From Flavobacteriaceae bacterium (GTDB taxonomy: Bacteria; Bacteroidota; Bacteroidia; Flavobacteriales; Weeksellaceae), in contig JAITOO010000028.1 in the NCBI GenBank assembly GCA_031289875.1, forward strand, positions 1-17,256: a DNA stretch of 17,256 nt, written 5' to 3'. Shown here piece by piece: positions 1-7,453 of the stretch; within the stretch, counting starts at the first letter, position 1; each line of letters starts with the position of its first letter. A model generated the notes under the pieces. It worked only from the letters and a program-made list of their open reading frames with translations. It did no database searches and was not told the DNA's origin. The position numbers and the translations under genes are program-made.

Positions 1-27
1 CTTTGCATTCAAAACCGGAAATAGATG

Positions 28-111
28 TTACACACTACAGAAATTCAGTGTCCTCATTGTAACAGCTATACATGATTGCAATGAAAGTGCAAATAAAAGA
101 AATCTTACCAT
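28..111 (-). pseudogene. Truncated third copy of the lipoprotein family (leader only)
   Basis: Reading the minus strand from the ATG at 109-111 gives only 27 codons to a TAA at 28-30. The product begins MVRFLLFALSLQSC, a good lipoprotein signal peptide with Cys14 in a lipobox-like context. The start codon and the spacer before it are almost the same sequence as the start and spacer of the lipoprotein gene at 159-749, so this is probably the 5' end of a third tandem paralogue. After the leader the frame closes quickly and no family motif follows, so I call it a remnant or a frameshifted gene. The rest could lie beyond the left edge in another frame. It could also be a genuine very small lipoprotein; I cannot separate these from this window. 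Confidence 0.4.
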
Positions 112-167
112 GATGTAAATTTATTTGGTGTTCTGTATTGGAAATATTGCTTTCATTTTCACCAATC
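105..167. repeat. 63-bp junction repeat, copy 1
   Basis: This segment matches 743-805 at 61 of 63 positions by eye; the differences are at 126/764 and 160/798. On the minus strand it covers the last two codons (Asp-Trp) and stop of the lipoprotein gene at 159-749, the whole 47-base spacer, and the start codon of the leader remnant at 28-111. The two copies are direct repeats 638 bp apart and bracket exactly one lipoprotein gene. Confidence 0.9.
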
Positions 168-749
168 TGCTTTATAAATTAGCCATTCTTTGGGGATTTT
201 TTGTTTTACATATACATCAACACTTGTCAAATTAGAAAAGTATTTAATCAACAAAGTATCTCCTTTGATCTTAACTATGCTTTTATTAATATCATACAGG
301 GGACCAAAACCATATCCTACAATGACAAACTTGTCAATTTTTATATTCCCTTTATTATCAATATAATAAACGCCTCTATGTCCTTTGTATTCGGGATTTA
401 AATCATTTTTTTCTATTTCATAACCATTTCTAAAGAAAAAGAGATTAATACATCCGTTAGAATAAAATTTGTATATACTTACCCTATTATTTGTACTGTA
501 CCATTTTTTATTATCTATAGGGGTAAAATCTTTTTTATTAGAAGAATAATAATAGTCTTCTTTATAAATAACAGCAGTATCTATCTTGTCCAATAAGGAA
601 ACAGAAAAATACTTCTTATTCTTAAAATAGTTTTTGTCTGCCGGAATCTTTGTACTATCGTCTAATAATGTATTCATCCTTACATTAAAGTAGAACAAAC
701 AAGAGGATAATAGTAGGCAGAATGGAATAAATATTATTTTCTTTACCAT
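159..749 (-). CDS. Hypothetical lipoprotein, tandem paralogue A
   Basis: A 196-residue protein with a short lysine-bearing hydrophobic leader ending LLLSSC; Cys17 is the predicted lipidation site, so the product should be exported and membrane-anchored. The mature part is rich in Tyr, Asn and Lys and has no domain I recognise. It shares three blocks with the neighbour at 797-1393: an FYxxG block (about residues 95-99), an NPEYKGHRGVYY block (118-129) followed by a basic KIDKF stretch, and a DVYVKQKIPKEW tail ending KADW. The two genes are therefore homologous although overall similarity is low. The gene is flanked on both sides by the 63-bp junction repeat. It lies 47 bp after the upstream lipoprotein gene, so co-transcription is likely. 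Function unknown. Confidence 0.75.
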   Translation of the reverse strand: MVKKIIFIPFCLLLSSCLFYFNVRMNTLLDDSTKIPADKNYFKNKKYFSVSLLDKIDTAVIYKEDYYYSSNKKDFTPIDNKKWYSTNNRVSIYKFYSNGCINLFFFRNGYEIEKNDLNPEYKGHRGVYYIDNKGNIKIDKFVIVGYGFGPLYDINKSIVKIKGDTLLIKYFSNLTSVDVYVKQKIPKEWLIYKADW

Positions 750-805
750 GATGTAAATTTATTTGATGTTCTGTATTGGAAATATTGCTTTCATTTTTAC
801 CAATC
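743..805. repeat. 63-bp junction repeat, copy 2
   Basis: Direct repeat partner of 105-167. On the minus strand it covers the last Asp-Trp codons and stop of the lipoprotein gene at 797-1393, the 47-base spacer, and the start codon of the gene at 159-749. No promoter box or terminator hairpin is visible in the spacer, so it looks like a duplicated gene junction rather than a regulatory island. The junction before the 797-1393 gene (after the GH13 gene) does not carry it. Confidence 0.9.
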
Positions 806-1393
806 GGGTTTATATTTTTTCCATTCTTCAGGTACCTTCTCCTTCTTTTCATATACATCACATGGTATTTCATTGGGAAATATATAATTAATTATAAATA
901 TATAATCAATTAGTGGAGGATATTCCAATAAATACAATCTGTCTCCTTCTACCATTACTCTGGATGTTACTATTGCCATATCACCACCACCGGACACTCC
1001 TTCAAAAATATCAATCTTTATTTTTTTTTTCCGTTTATATATTACCCCTCTAAGACCATCTACTTCAGGATTGGGGTTTGCACCAGTTTTAGCGAATCTT
1101 CGAACCTTTCCGTCAGGATAAAATTGCAAAACTTGAATTACTGATGGACCACTATCACTACTGATTTTAGTAAAATGTTTATCAACCAAATAGACACCAA
1201 TCAACTCATAAAAATAATCAGGGTCTATCACTTTATTATATATGGAAGAATCAAATTTAGACTTATTAGCAAATCTATATCCTTTATAGGGTACTTTATT
1301 ACCTCTATTGCCGTCACCTTCCAATCTTCTCGTTGGAATACACGAAAAAATTATTACAACACATAAGATAGTATAAATCCAACGCTTTACCAT
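797..1393 (-). CDS. Hypothetical lipoprotein, tandem paralogue B
   Basis: A 198-residue predicted lipoprotein: the leader MVKRWIYTILCVVIIFSC places the lipidated cysteine at residue 18. The mature protein shares with its downstream neighbour an FYPDG block (91-95), an NPEVDGLRGVIYK block (108-120) followed by a Lys-rich KIKIDIF stretch, and the DVYEKKEKVPEEW tail ending KPDW. A glycine-rich GVSGGGD segment near 132-138 is specific to this copy. The start lies 13 bp after the stop of the GH13 gene, so the two are probably one transcript. The family is not one I can name. A role linked to the GH13 protein is possible only by position, and the different cell compartments argue for caution. Confidence 0.75.
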   Translation of the reverse strand: MVKRWIYTILCVVIIFSCIPTRRLEGDGNRGNKVPYKGYRFANKSKFDSSIYNKVIDPDYFYELIGVYLVDKHFTKISSDSGPSVIQVLQFYPDGKVRRFAKTGANPNPEVDGLRGVIYKRKKKIKIDIFEGVSGGGDMAIVTSRVMVEGDRLYLLEYPPLIDYIFIINYIFPNEIPCDVYEKKEKVPEEWKKYKPDW

Positions 1394-1406
1394 GTGTGAA
1401 CTTATG

Positions 1407-3383
1407 CTACAAATATTTGTCCAATTCTAAAATCATGCACTGTCCCGGCTCCAAATCTGCGGAAATCCAGTGGTCAACAAAATGGTAAGTATTTTCGGTT
1501 ATATATTCTTTGTACTCATTATTGTACGTTCCGTTGATTTTCAAATAGAATTTCTCTGAATGCCAATAATTTGTGTTGGCAATCACCAAAACGCTCCGAT
1601 ATTGTTTCCATGGGTCAAAGCGCTCAAATGCAAGCACTTTGCCGTAAATATTTTCAGGATGGTGAATGTAAATCGAATATTCGTTTCCGTTCGCCACTTC
1701 GTAGGAATATTTTTGTCGCAACTCATTGATTTTCTTAATGAAAGAAAGCATCGTATATTCTCTGTCCCAATGATACGCATTTTTGAAAAACAAGCCCAGC
1801 CGCTGATGGCTGTAAAAATTGGTTTCTTCCTGCGTGAAGTTCAGACCTGTATTTACAGGATAGTCTTCGTATAGCTCAAACCCACTGTGAATAAACGGAA
1901 TACAGTTCGGAAGGAAACTGTTAATCACATACATTTGTCGGGAATGCAGTTCGCCACCGCGCTGCATGGCTCTCGGCGTATTGTGGTTTTCAGGCGTTCC
2001 GAAAAAGGGAAGTCCCAGATTTTCAGAGGATTTTTTAATCACGGCTTTGATACCTCCTTCGAGCTGTCCCGTAACGCGCCATTCAAAGCCCAAAGTTGCG
2101 TTGTAGCCTGCGTTTCGGCTGTTCCATTCGATTTCAAAATTTTCTTCCATGAAAGCAAAATCGGGGTCGTACTTGCGTGCTTTGGCAATAATTTCCTGCA
2201 TTAGTTTTTTAGGAACGGCATGTCCCATGTCCATCATAACTCCGTCAATTCCAAAGGTTTGATAGTAAGAAATTACGCCGCACAACTTGTCCCACAATGG
2301 GCGGTTGATGTTTTCATCTTTGGCAAGTTCAGGGTCGTAGTGCCGTATTGTGTTGTATGCTATGTAGTTATAGTCATTATTTTCTGCCTCATACGGATAG
2401 TTGTACATTCTCAGGTAGGTAACGTCGCTCCACGCAGGTTGAATATCGTCAGGCGGCCAGTCGGCAAAAGCTCCCGGAATTATCAACTCGCCTTCGTCGG
2501 TTTTAGCGACAAATTTTCCATTTTCGATAAAGACCTGTTCTTTCGTCGGAGGTTTTTTGAACAAACTTCTGTATTCTCTGTTCGGAGCGTAGTGAAAACC
2601 GCCTCCGTCCGGAATTTTCTTGATTTCAGCGAGTTCGTTCCACGGAAATTCAGGACTGTGATATTCCTCTGCACGGCTGCGGTCAATCCAGTAAAACCAC
2701 TCAGGATTGTCTTTAACCCAGTCGCCGTCCAGCGAGCTGGTACGAAGCACAAATTCCATAACCACGCGTATTCCCAAGATGTGAGCGGCTTCTATCACGG
2801 CTTTGAACTGTTCTTCGACTGTGAACGGAAGCAGCGGGTCTGCCAAGTTTTCGTCCAGTTCGTATTGGTTTTTAATGGCATACGGAGAACCCAAATCGCC
2901 GCGATTGCCGTCTTTCCCGATTTTGGTCAGAGGAAGAAAATACAACACGCTGCTTCCCAGAGATTTAATGTAAGGCAGCATGGCGAGAACTTTTATAAGA
3001 GTTCCTGTTTCACGTATTTTCCCATCGGCGGTGAGGGTGGTGTCTTCCTCATTGTTGCCCACGTTTCCGTCGTTGTCATGGTCGTAAGCCGTTGTCAGTC
3101 GGGGAAAGATATTGTAAATGGACGAGGTGTAAGTCCAATCGCCGCCGCCGCCTGTTTTCAAACTATTTTCTCTTGAAACGGAGTTGGAATAGTCGGTTTT
3201 GTTATCGGCAGACAGCAAAATTTCGGAAATTTTTCCTAAAACAAATTGGTTGTAGTTGGTCTTTATGGGGTAGGATTTTTCTTCTCCGTCGAACCATAAA
3301 GAAGGTACATAGTATTCTAAATCAGATTTTTCAGGATTACCTGCGAGGTATTTTTGTATTTCCTGCAATATGGATTTTTTCAT
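1407..3383 (-). CDS. GH13-type alpha-glucan enzyme, GlgE/maltosyltransferase-like, with altered conserved residues
   Basis: A 658-residue protein without a signal peptide, so predicted cytoplasmic. The core is an alpha-amylase-type barrel. Region I is VVMEFVLRTSS (E210 where most members have Asp), and the following DGDWVKDNPEWFYW resembles GlgE and maltosyltransferases. Region II is GIDGVMMDMGHAVP, with likely nucleophile D385 and Met383 where GH13 normally has an invariant Arg. Region III is FAFMEENF (E413 or E414, acid/base). Region IV is GTPENHNTPR, with Asn468 at the usual NHD aspartate. A C-terminal beta domain follows from about residue 570. Residues 101-112 (DHDNDGNVGNNE) fit a 12-residue EF-hand calcium loop. 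The family acts on alpha-1,4-glucans by hydrolysis or transglycosylation, but the altered residues make the exact reaction uncertain. A -7 box lies just upstream; two lipoprotein genes follow. Confidence 0.8.
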   Translation of the reverse strand: MKKSILQEIQKYLAGNPEKSDLEYYVPSLWFDGEEKSYPIKTNYNQFVLGKISEILLSADNKTDYSNSVSRENSLKTGGGGDWTYTSSIYNIFPRLTTAYDHDNDGNVGNNEEDTTLTADGKIRETGTLIKVLAMLPYIKSLGSSVLYFLPLTKIGKDGNRGDLGSPYAIKNQYELDENLADPLLPFTVEEQFKAVIEAAHILGIRVVMEFVLRTSSLDGDWVKDNPEWFYWIDRSRAEEYHSPEFPWNELAEIKKIPDGGGFHYAPNREYRSLFKKPPTKEQVFIENGKFVAKTDEGELIIPGAFADWPPDDIQPAWSDVTYLRMYNYPYEAENNDYNYIAYNTIRHYDPELAKDENINRPLWDKLCGVISYYQTFGIDGVMMDMGHAVPKKLMQEIIAKARKYDPDFAFMEENFEIEWNSRNAGYNATLGFEWRVTGQLEGGIKAVIKKSSENLGLPFFGTPENHNTPRAMQRGGELHSRQMYVINSFLPNCIPFIHSGFELYEDYPVNTGLNFTQEETNFYSHQRLGLFFKNAYHWDREYTMLSFIKKINELRQKYSYEVANGNEYSIYIHHPENIYGKVLAFERFDPWKQYRSVLVIANTNYWHSEKFYLKINGTYNNEYKEYITENTYHFVDHWISADLEPGQCMILELDKYL

Positions 3384-3399
3384 TGGTGTAATTTTTACA

Positions 3400-3407
3400 C
3401 AAATATA
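3400..3407 (-). promoter_or_regulatory. Bacteroidota-type -7 box for the GH13 gene
   Basis: On the minus strand this reads TATATTTG, a match to the TAnnTTTG consensus used by the Bacteroidota primary sigma factor. It ends 16 bases before the GH13 start codon. I see no TTG element at the expected distance, so the call rests on the -7 box alone. Confidence 0.45.
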
Positions 3408-3500
3408 AAAATATTCGGAATTATTTTAACTTTTTTGAATATGAAAGAAATCAAGTTTTTTTTCATTAAGATTTTTTTGATGAAAAGGTTTATGTTCAAC

Positions 3501-4700
3501 TCATGTTCTTTTTTTTATGTCTCGAATCATTTTCAAACAAACAAAAACAAGAAGTACGCCGACAGCGATAATCACACTCCAAAGGAACAACGGTTTTTCA
3601 ATCCAAAGAGTATTCTGACCGGCGTTATCATCGGGTACGGATTGTAAGTTTTTGGTTTCGATAATCGGAATATCAGCCGGAATATCATGTTGAAAATATT
3701 CGAGATCATAGGTGGGCGCAATGCCGTCCTTTCGTCCTATCAACAAAGAATAGGTTTGATCTTTTTCCAAGTATGCACACACATATCGTTTAAGTCCGTA
3801 AACTTTTATGGAATCAATAAGCGGCGGCGGATTATTATAATTTTCGATTACGACGAAACTTTCGGGATATAGTATGAGGTTATTCGTAAAAAAGACATTT
3901 TCATGTTTAGATGAAATATCAAAATTGAACAAATTCCCTCGTTTGGAGTCAAATATTTGCGCATTTCGGAAATAATCAGCTTTGTATTTAACGGTAAATT
4001 CTAATTTGTAGATATGTGAGGCATACGATAAATCAGGAAATCGAATGTATGTTTTTCTGTTCGAACTGTCTTTTTGTACGAATTTCCCTAAATTAATCTC
4101 CGCAAATTGTTCGTAAATGACTGAATTTTGAATTTTTCCGACTTTCAGAACTTCCAACGGGCTTTTTTGATTATTCGACAAGGTTATTTCATAATACCGA
4201 TAATTTCCTTGCGGAAAATCCACTATCAGCATTTCGTTGTGATTGTTTCCGGTCGAATAATTTGAAATACCCGTTTTTTGCTTTACGATATACATGTTTT
4301 TCAAATCATTGCTTCCTCGGATACATACATATTTAGTTACATCGGCTCCGGAAATGAGAATGTAAAAGCGGCTCAATATCTCCGAATTCGGGTTATTGAC
4401 GATAACAATATTTAAACTGTCTTCGGCTCTGTTTTCTTTCAGTTCATAGGCTTCAAAATGACTGATTTCCCGAATGGGATTGACGGGACGGAGAAAATAA
4501 GGAACTTCTTGTTTTTTTTCATCAAGTATCGTTAAATCCGACAATTCATTTTTCTCGGAAAGAGCAATGATTTGTTGGCTAAGTTCGATGTTATAATAAC
4601 CATTTGCTTCAACCGGTTGAATGGTCGCCTTCCACACCGATTGGGCAAAACAAGCAAGTTCGGCTAAACAAAACAAGAGAAGAATCAGATATTTTTTCAT
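3501..4700 (-). CDS. DUF3999-like exported protein with C-terminal membrane anchor
   Basis: A 399-residue protein with an N-terminal signal peptide (MKKYLILLLFCLAELACFA, likely cleavage before Gln20), a long beta-rich extracytoplasmic region and one C-terminal membrane helix (about 371-391) followed by a basic cytoplasmic tail. The early block describing a value of the form LSDLTILDEKKQEVPYFLRP resembles the start of DUF3999 proteins, as does the Trp-rich C-terminal anchor. Its start overlaps the stop of the DUF2339 gene by 4 bases, and DUF2339 and DUF3999 genes are commonly paired, which supports the assignment. The function is not established. The topology suggests a periplasmic domain working with the DUF2339 membrane protein. 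A poor lipobox around Cys17 makes lipidation less likely than ordinary cleavage. Confidence 0.75.
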   Translation of the reverse strand: MKKYLILLLFCLAELACFAQSVWKATIQPVEANGYYNIELSQQIIALSEKNELSDLTILDEKKQEVPYFLRPVNPIREISHFEAYELKENRAEDSLNIVIVNNPNSEILSRFYILISGADVTKYVCIRGSNDLKNMYIVKQKTGISNYSTGNNHNEMLIVDFPQGNYRYYEITLSNNQKSPLEVLKVGKIQNSVIYEQFAEINLGKFVQKDSSNRKTYIRFPDLSYASHIYKLEFTVKYKADYFRNAQIFDSKRGNLFNFDISSKHENVFFTNNLILYPESFVVIENYNNPPPLIDSIKVYGLKRYVCAYLEKDQTYSLLIGRKDGIAPTYDLEYFQHDIPADIPIIETKNLQSVPDDNAGQNTLWIEKPLFLWSVIIAVGVLLVFVCLKMIRDIKKRT

Positions 4701-7270
4701 GACTGCATTTCATTTGATATATCCTCTTGATTTTCAGCTTTCGGGATATCCTCTTTTACCAGTGTTTTAATCTTTTGTTGGAGAAATGATACCAACAATA
4801 AGATAACGCCCAATAAAACAAACGATAAAATTCGACCTCCTTGAGACATGTACCAAACATCGTACGCATAGAACTTAACGATAATGATGCCGAAGAAAAT
4901 CAGCGATATTTTTCGCAGCAAAACTTCTTTTTGTTTTAACCCCCAAATCATCAAGACCATGGCGATAAGTCCCCACAAAATGGGATACCCGAATGTATGT
5001 ACATTATATAACAACAAGTCGTAATTTTCGTTATTTCCCGATAACAATATAACCATATGGTCTGTTTCGACGCTTAGTATGATGACCGATAAAGTTATCA
5101 TTGACCAACAGAAAAGCGAGAAATTGTCGGACGATGAATTTGTGTTCTTTATCAAAAAATAAAGGACAGTAATTACAGCCGGCAGTCCGAGAAAATGAAT
5201 CAAGAAATATGCTGTCGGGTATCTATTCATATAGAAAATATCAAATCGCAAATTAATACTCAAATAAGAATAAAATAAGGCATACAAGAAAACCGTCGTA
5301 ACCAAAAGTCCGAAAATCAGCTTATTCGTCTTGATTCGGTTTTTATATACTATTGCGAGAACGGCTATGTATATTGCGGTATAAGCAGCTAATGCAACAT
5401 ATCTGAAACTTGAAATATCGGCATAAGGTGCAACTCTAAAACTTGAAATATTGTCTGTATATAATGAATAATTATCGGTATATAATGTTAATTGATAATT
5501 GAGTTCAAGAAACGGAACAATAAATGCAAGAACAACAATACTTAATTTAAAGACGTTGATAATACTGCCTACCGACCAAAAGGAAACATTTTTAATTTTA
5601 ATAATTTCTTTGCGGTCTTCTTTTTCCAATAAATATAAACTTACAACAAAACTTGCGATAATCACCAAGCCCGTAATAAAGATACGATTGAAAACAATCG
5701 GTAAAACCTCGACATAAGAGTAATTATGGTAAATATCCATGATGTAGGATATGATAACCGGTAACAGAATGATTAAAAATCCGATTCGGAATACGTTTAT
5801 GCGTGATTTTTGCCACAACCAAAGCAACAATACAACTTCGGCAGCCCAAAACATGGTAATGACATGTCCGTTTAATTGTATCGGTATGACTAAACTGACA
5901 AAGCTCATAACTACTGCGATGAGGAGATAAATGAGGTTGCGGTCGATTTTACTTTTGTTAAATAAAACAGCCAAAATCACAGCATTGATAACAGCCATCG
6001 AAATCGTTATAATACCTCTGATGTCATACAGATAGTTGTTAAAAATATACAAACAGGAACTGAACAAGAATAAATTATTCGTTAATATCAACGAAGCCTG
6101 ATATGCGGAGATTTTATTTTCTGATTTGAAATGATCAATAAGCGCCAACAAATAAAACTGGATAAAAAACAAAACACTGAATAAAGCTGCACCCTTAAAT
6201 TCCGATTTGTAGGAATACAACAGCCATGACAAGAAAAAAATAAGCGTAAGCACATAACTGATAATGCCGATGATGCGCCATTTTTTTCGAAAAGAAACAA
6301 ACAGCATACCTGAATTTAATATCAAAATATAAGAGAACAAAACGATATAATTTCCCGATCCGGAACTGACCATCAACGGAGAAGCAAATCCGCCCAATAA
6401 GGAAAAAATCGCCAATTCCTTGCGATCATAAAGCAGTGAAAGAATAACGGAAAATGCAGTTATTGCAATCAGGAAGATAAATGCAAGCGTTTGATTGAAC
6501 AACTCATATTCTCTGAAAGCAAGTGTAATGGTAATATAAAACACCGAAATACCTCCGCCTGTCAAGATTGACGAAAATACATGATAGTTCGATTTTAATC
6601 TATTAGCCGTAACAATGATAATCCCACCGATAAGCAGTCCGATTCCCACGCGGCTCACTTCATTTATCCAATTTTGATCAATGGCGTATTTTACAAAAAA
6701 TCCGATTCCCAATACCAATGTAATAATTCCGACTTTGCTTAGCCAATTATCGCCCAAACGTTCAACAAAACTTCGTTCCCGAATATCTTCTTTTTTAGGT
6801 TGAACGCTTCTTTGTATCGGTTGCACCGGTTCCGAGAAAGGTTGCGCCTTGACCGAATGAATTGATTTAGATTCATATATGTCAGCATATCTCCGAATAA
6901 CGGACTCAGGGGGTGTGATTTCCGTTTTTTCTTTTTCCGGTTGTATCCCTTCCACAACATTAGACGGTTTTTCGATAACGGTTTCTTCTTTTATTGTTTC
7001 TTTCGGAGAAGAAATCGGGGCAATAAGAGGAATATCTTCCAATTTAACGGTTTTCGGCGTAACCTGAGTTTTATCCGTAACCTTATCCGCTGCCTCAAAA
7101 ATTTCTTTTATATCCTGTTTCGTTGCCGATATATGAAGCAGCGTTTTCAACTGAAACTCAATGGTATTGATATGATCATTGATAGAACTGATTTTAACCA
7201 ATAAAATGATAGGGACGACAATTAAGGCAATAATTATCAACAATGCGATAGCTGCGATTTCGTTTTCCAT
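4697..7270 (-). CDS. DUF2339 multi-pass membrane protein
   Basis: An 857-residue polytopic inner-membrane protein. Residues 5-26 form the first membrane helix, followed by a charged, Pro/Glu/Lys-rich linker (about 28-168) that begins as a possible short coiled coil. The DUF2339 signature follows at 170-207, with LGDNWLSKVGIITLVLGIGF and a conserved Arg207 before the next helix. The remainder is a long series of hydrophobic helices. A predicted loop near residue 620 contains short tandem duplications. I start at the ATG at 7268-7270. The frame stays open for 40 more codons upstream, but that stretch contains a -7 promoter box and the asnB terminator. DUF3999 follows with a 4-base overlap, so the two form an operon. 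The molecular function is unknown; an envelope role is an inference. Confidence 0.85.
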   Translation of the reverse strand: MENEIAAIALLIIIALIVVPIILLVKISSINDHINTIEFQLKTLLHISATKQDIKEIFEAADKVTDKTQVTPKTVKLEDIPLIAPISSPKETIKEETVIEKPSNVVEGIQPEKEKTEITPPESVIRRYADIYESKSIHSVKAQPFSEPVQPIQRSVQPKKEDIRERSFVERLGDNWLSKVGIITLVLGIGFFVKYAIDQNWINEVSRVGIGLLIGGIIIVTANRLKSNYHVFSSILTGGGISVFYITITLAFREYELFNQTLAFIFLIAITAFSVILSLLYDRKELAIFSLLGGFASPLMVSSGSGNYIVLFSYILILNSGMLFVSFRKKWRIIGIISYVLTLIFFLSWLLYSYKSEFKGAALFSVLFFIQFYLLALIDHFKSENKISAYQASLILTNNLFLFSSCLYIFNNYLYDIRGIITISMAVINAVILAVLFNKSKIDRNLIYLLIAVVMSFVSLVIPIQLNGHVITMFWAAEVVLLLWLWQKSRINVFRIGFLIILLPVIISYIMDIYHNYSYVEVLPIVFNRIFITGLVIIASFVVSLYLLEKEDRKEIIKIKNVSFWSVGSIINVFKLSIVVLAFIVPFLELNYQLTLYTDNYSLYTDNISSFRVAPYADISSFRYVALAAYTAIYIAVLAIVYKNRIKTNKLIFGLLVTTVFLYALFYSYLSINLRFDIFYMNRYPTAYFLIHFLGLPAVITVLYFLIKNTNSSSDNFSLFCWSMITLSVIILSVETDHMVILLSGNNENYDLLLYNVHTFGYPILWGLIAMVLMIWGLKQKEVLLRKISLIFFGIIIVKFYAYDVWYMSQGGRILSFVLLGVILLLVSFLQQKIKTLVKEDIPKAENQEDISNEMQS

Positions 7271-7315
7271 ACGTTTTTTATTATTTAAATAATGATTTTT
7301 TACACATTTAAGTCG

Positions 7316-7342
7316 CAAATGTAAGGAAAAAGGAAATAGCAA
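7316..7342 (-). promoter_or_regulatory. Promoter of the DUF2339-DUF3999 operon
   Basis: On the minus strand TTG (7340-7342) is followed after 16 bases by TACATTTG (7316-7323), matching the TTG / TAnnTTTG Bacteroidota pattern with a slightly short spacer. Transcription would begin near 7310, about 40 bases before the ATG at 7270. This supports the shorter DUF2339 start. Confidence 0.5.
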
Positions 7343-7370
7343 TTGAGAATAAAACTCACATAAATTCCCT

Positions 7371-7404
7371 AAAAAAACCTTCACAAACAAGTTGTAAAGG
7401 TTTT
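7371..7404 (-). terminator. Rho-independent terminator after asnB
   Basis: On the minus strand AAAACCTTTACA (7393-7404) pairs with TGTGAAGGTTTT (7374-7385) across a 7-base loop, with one G-U pair, and is followed by further T residues to 7371. It lies about 50 bases after the asnB stop codon. A second, weaker inverted repeat (CATGAAAA, 7430-7437 with 7451-7458) sits over the asnB stop. Confidence 0.75.
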
Positions 7405-7453
7405 AAATAAATAATAAAGTCCAAATGAACATGAAAAATTCACTGAGAAATTT

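Noticed and set aside
2220..3176. Long plus-strand open frame (318 codons) opposite the GH13 gene
   Set aside because: It lies wholly inside a well-supported gene, has no recognisable domain and reads as the complement of a conserved coding sequence.
3450..3490. Inverted repeat TTTTCATTA / TGATGAAAA downstream of the DUF3999 gene
   Set aside because: Very AT-rich, imperfect and with a long loop; not distinguishable from chance in this sequence.
7271..7390. 40-codon in-frame N-terminal extension of the DUF2339 protein
   Set aside because: The stretch contains a promoter -7 box and the asnB terminator, and the ATG at 7270 is immediately followed by a typical first membrane helix.
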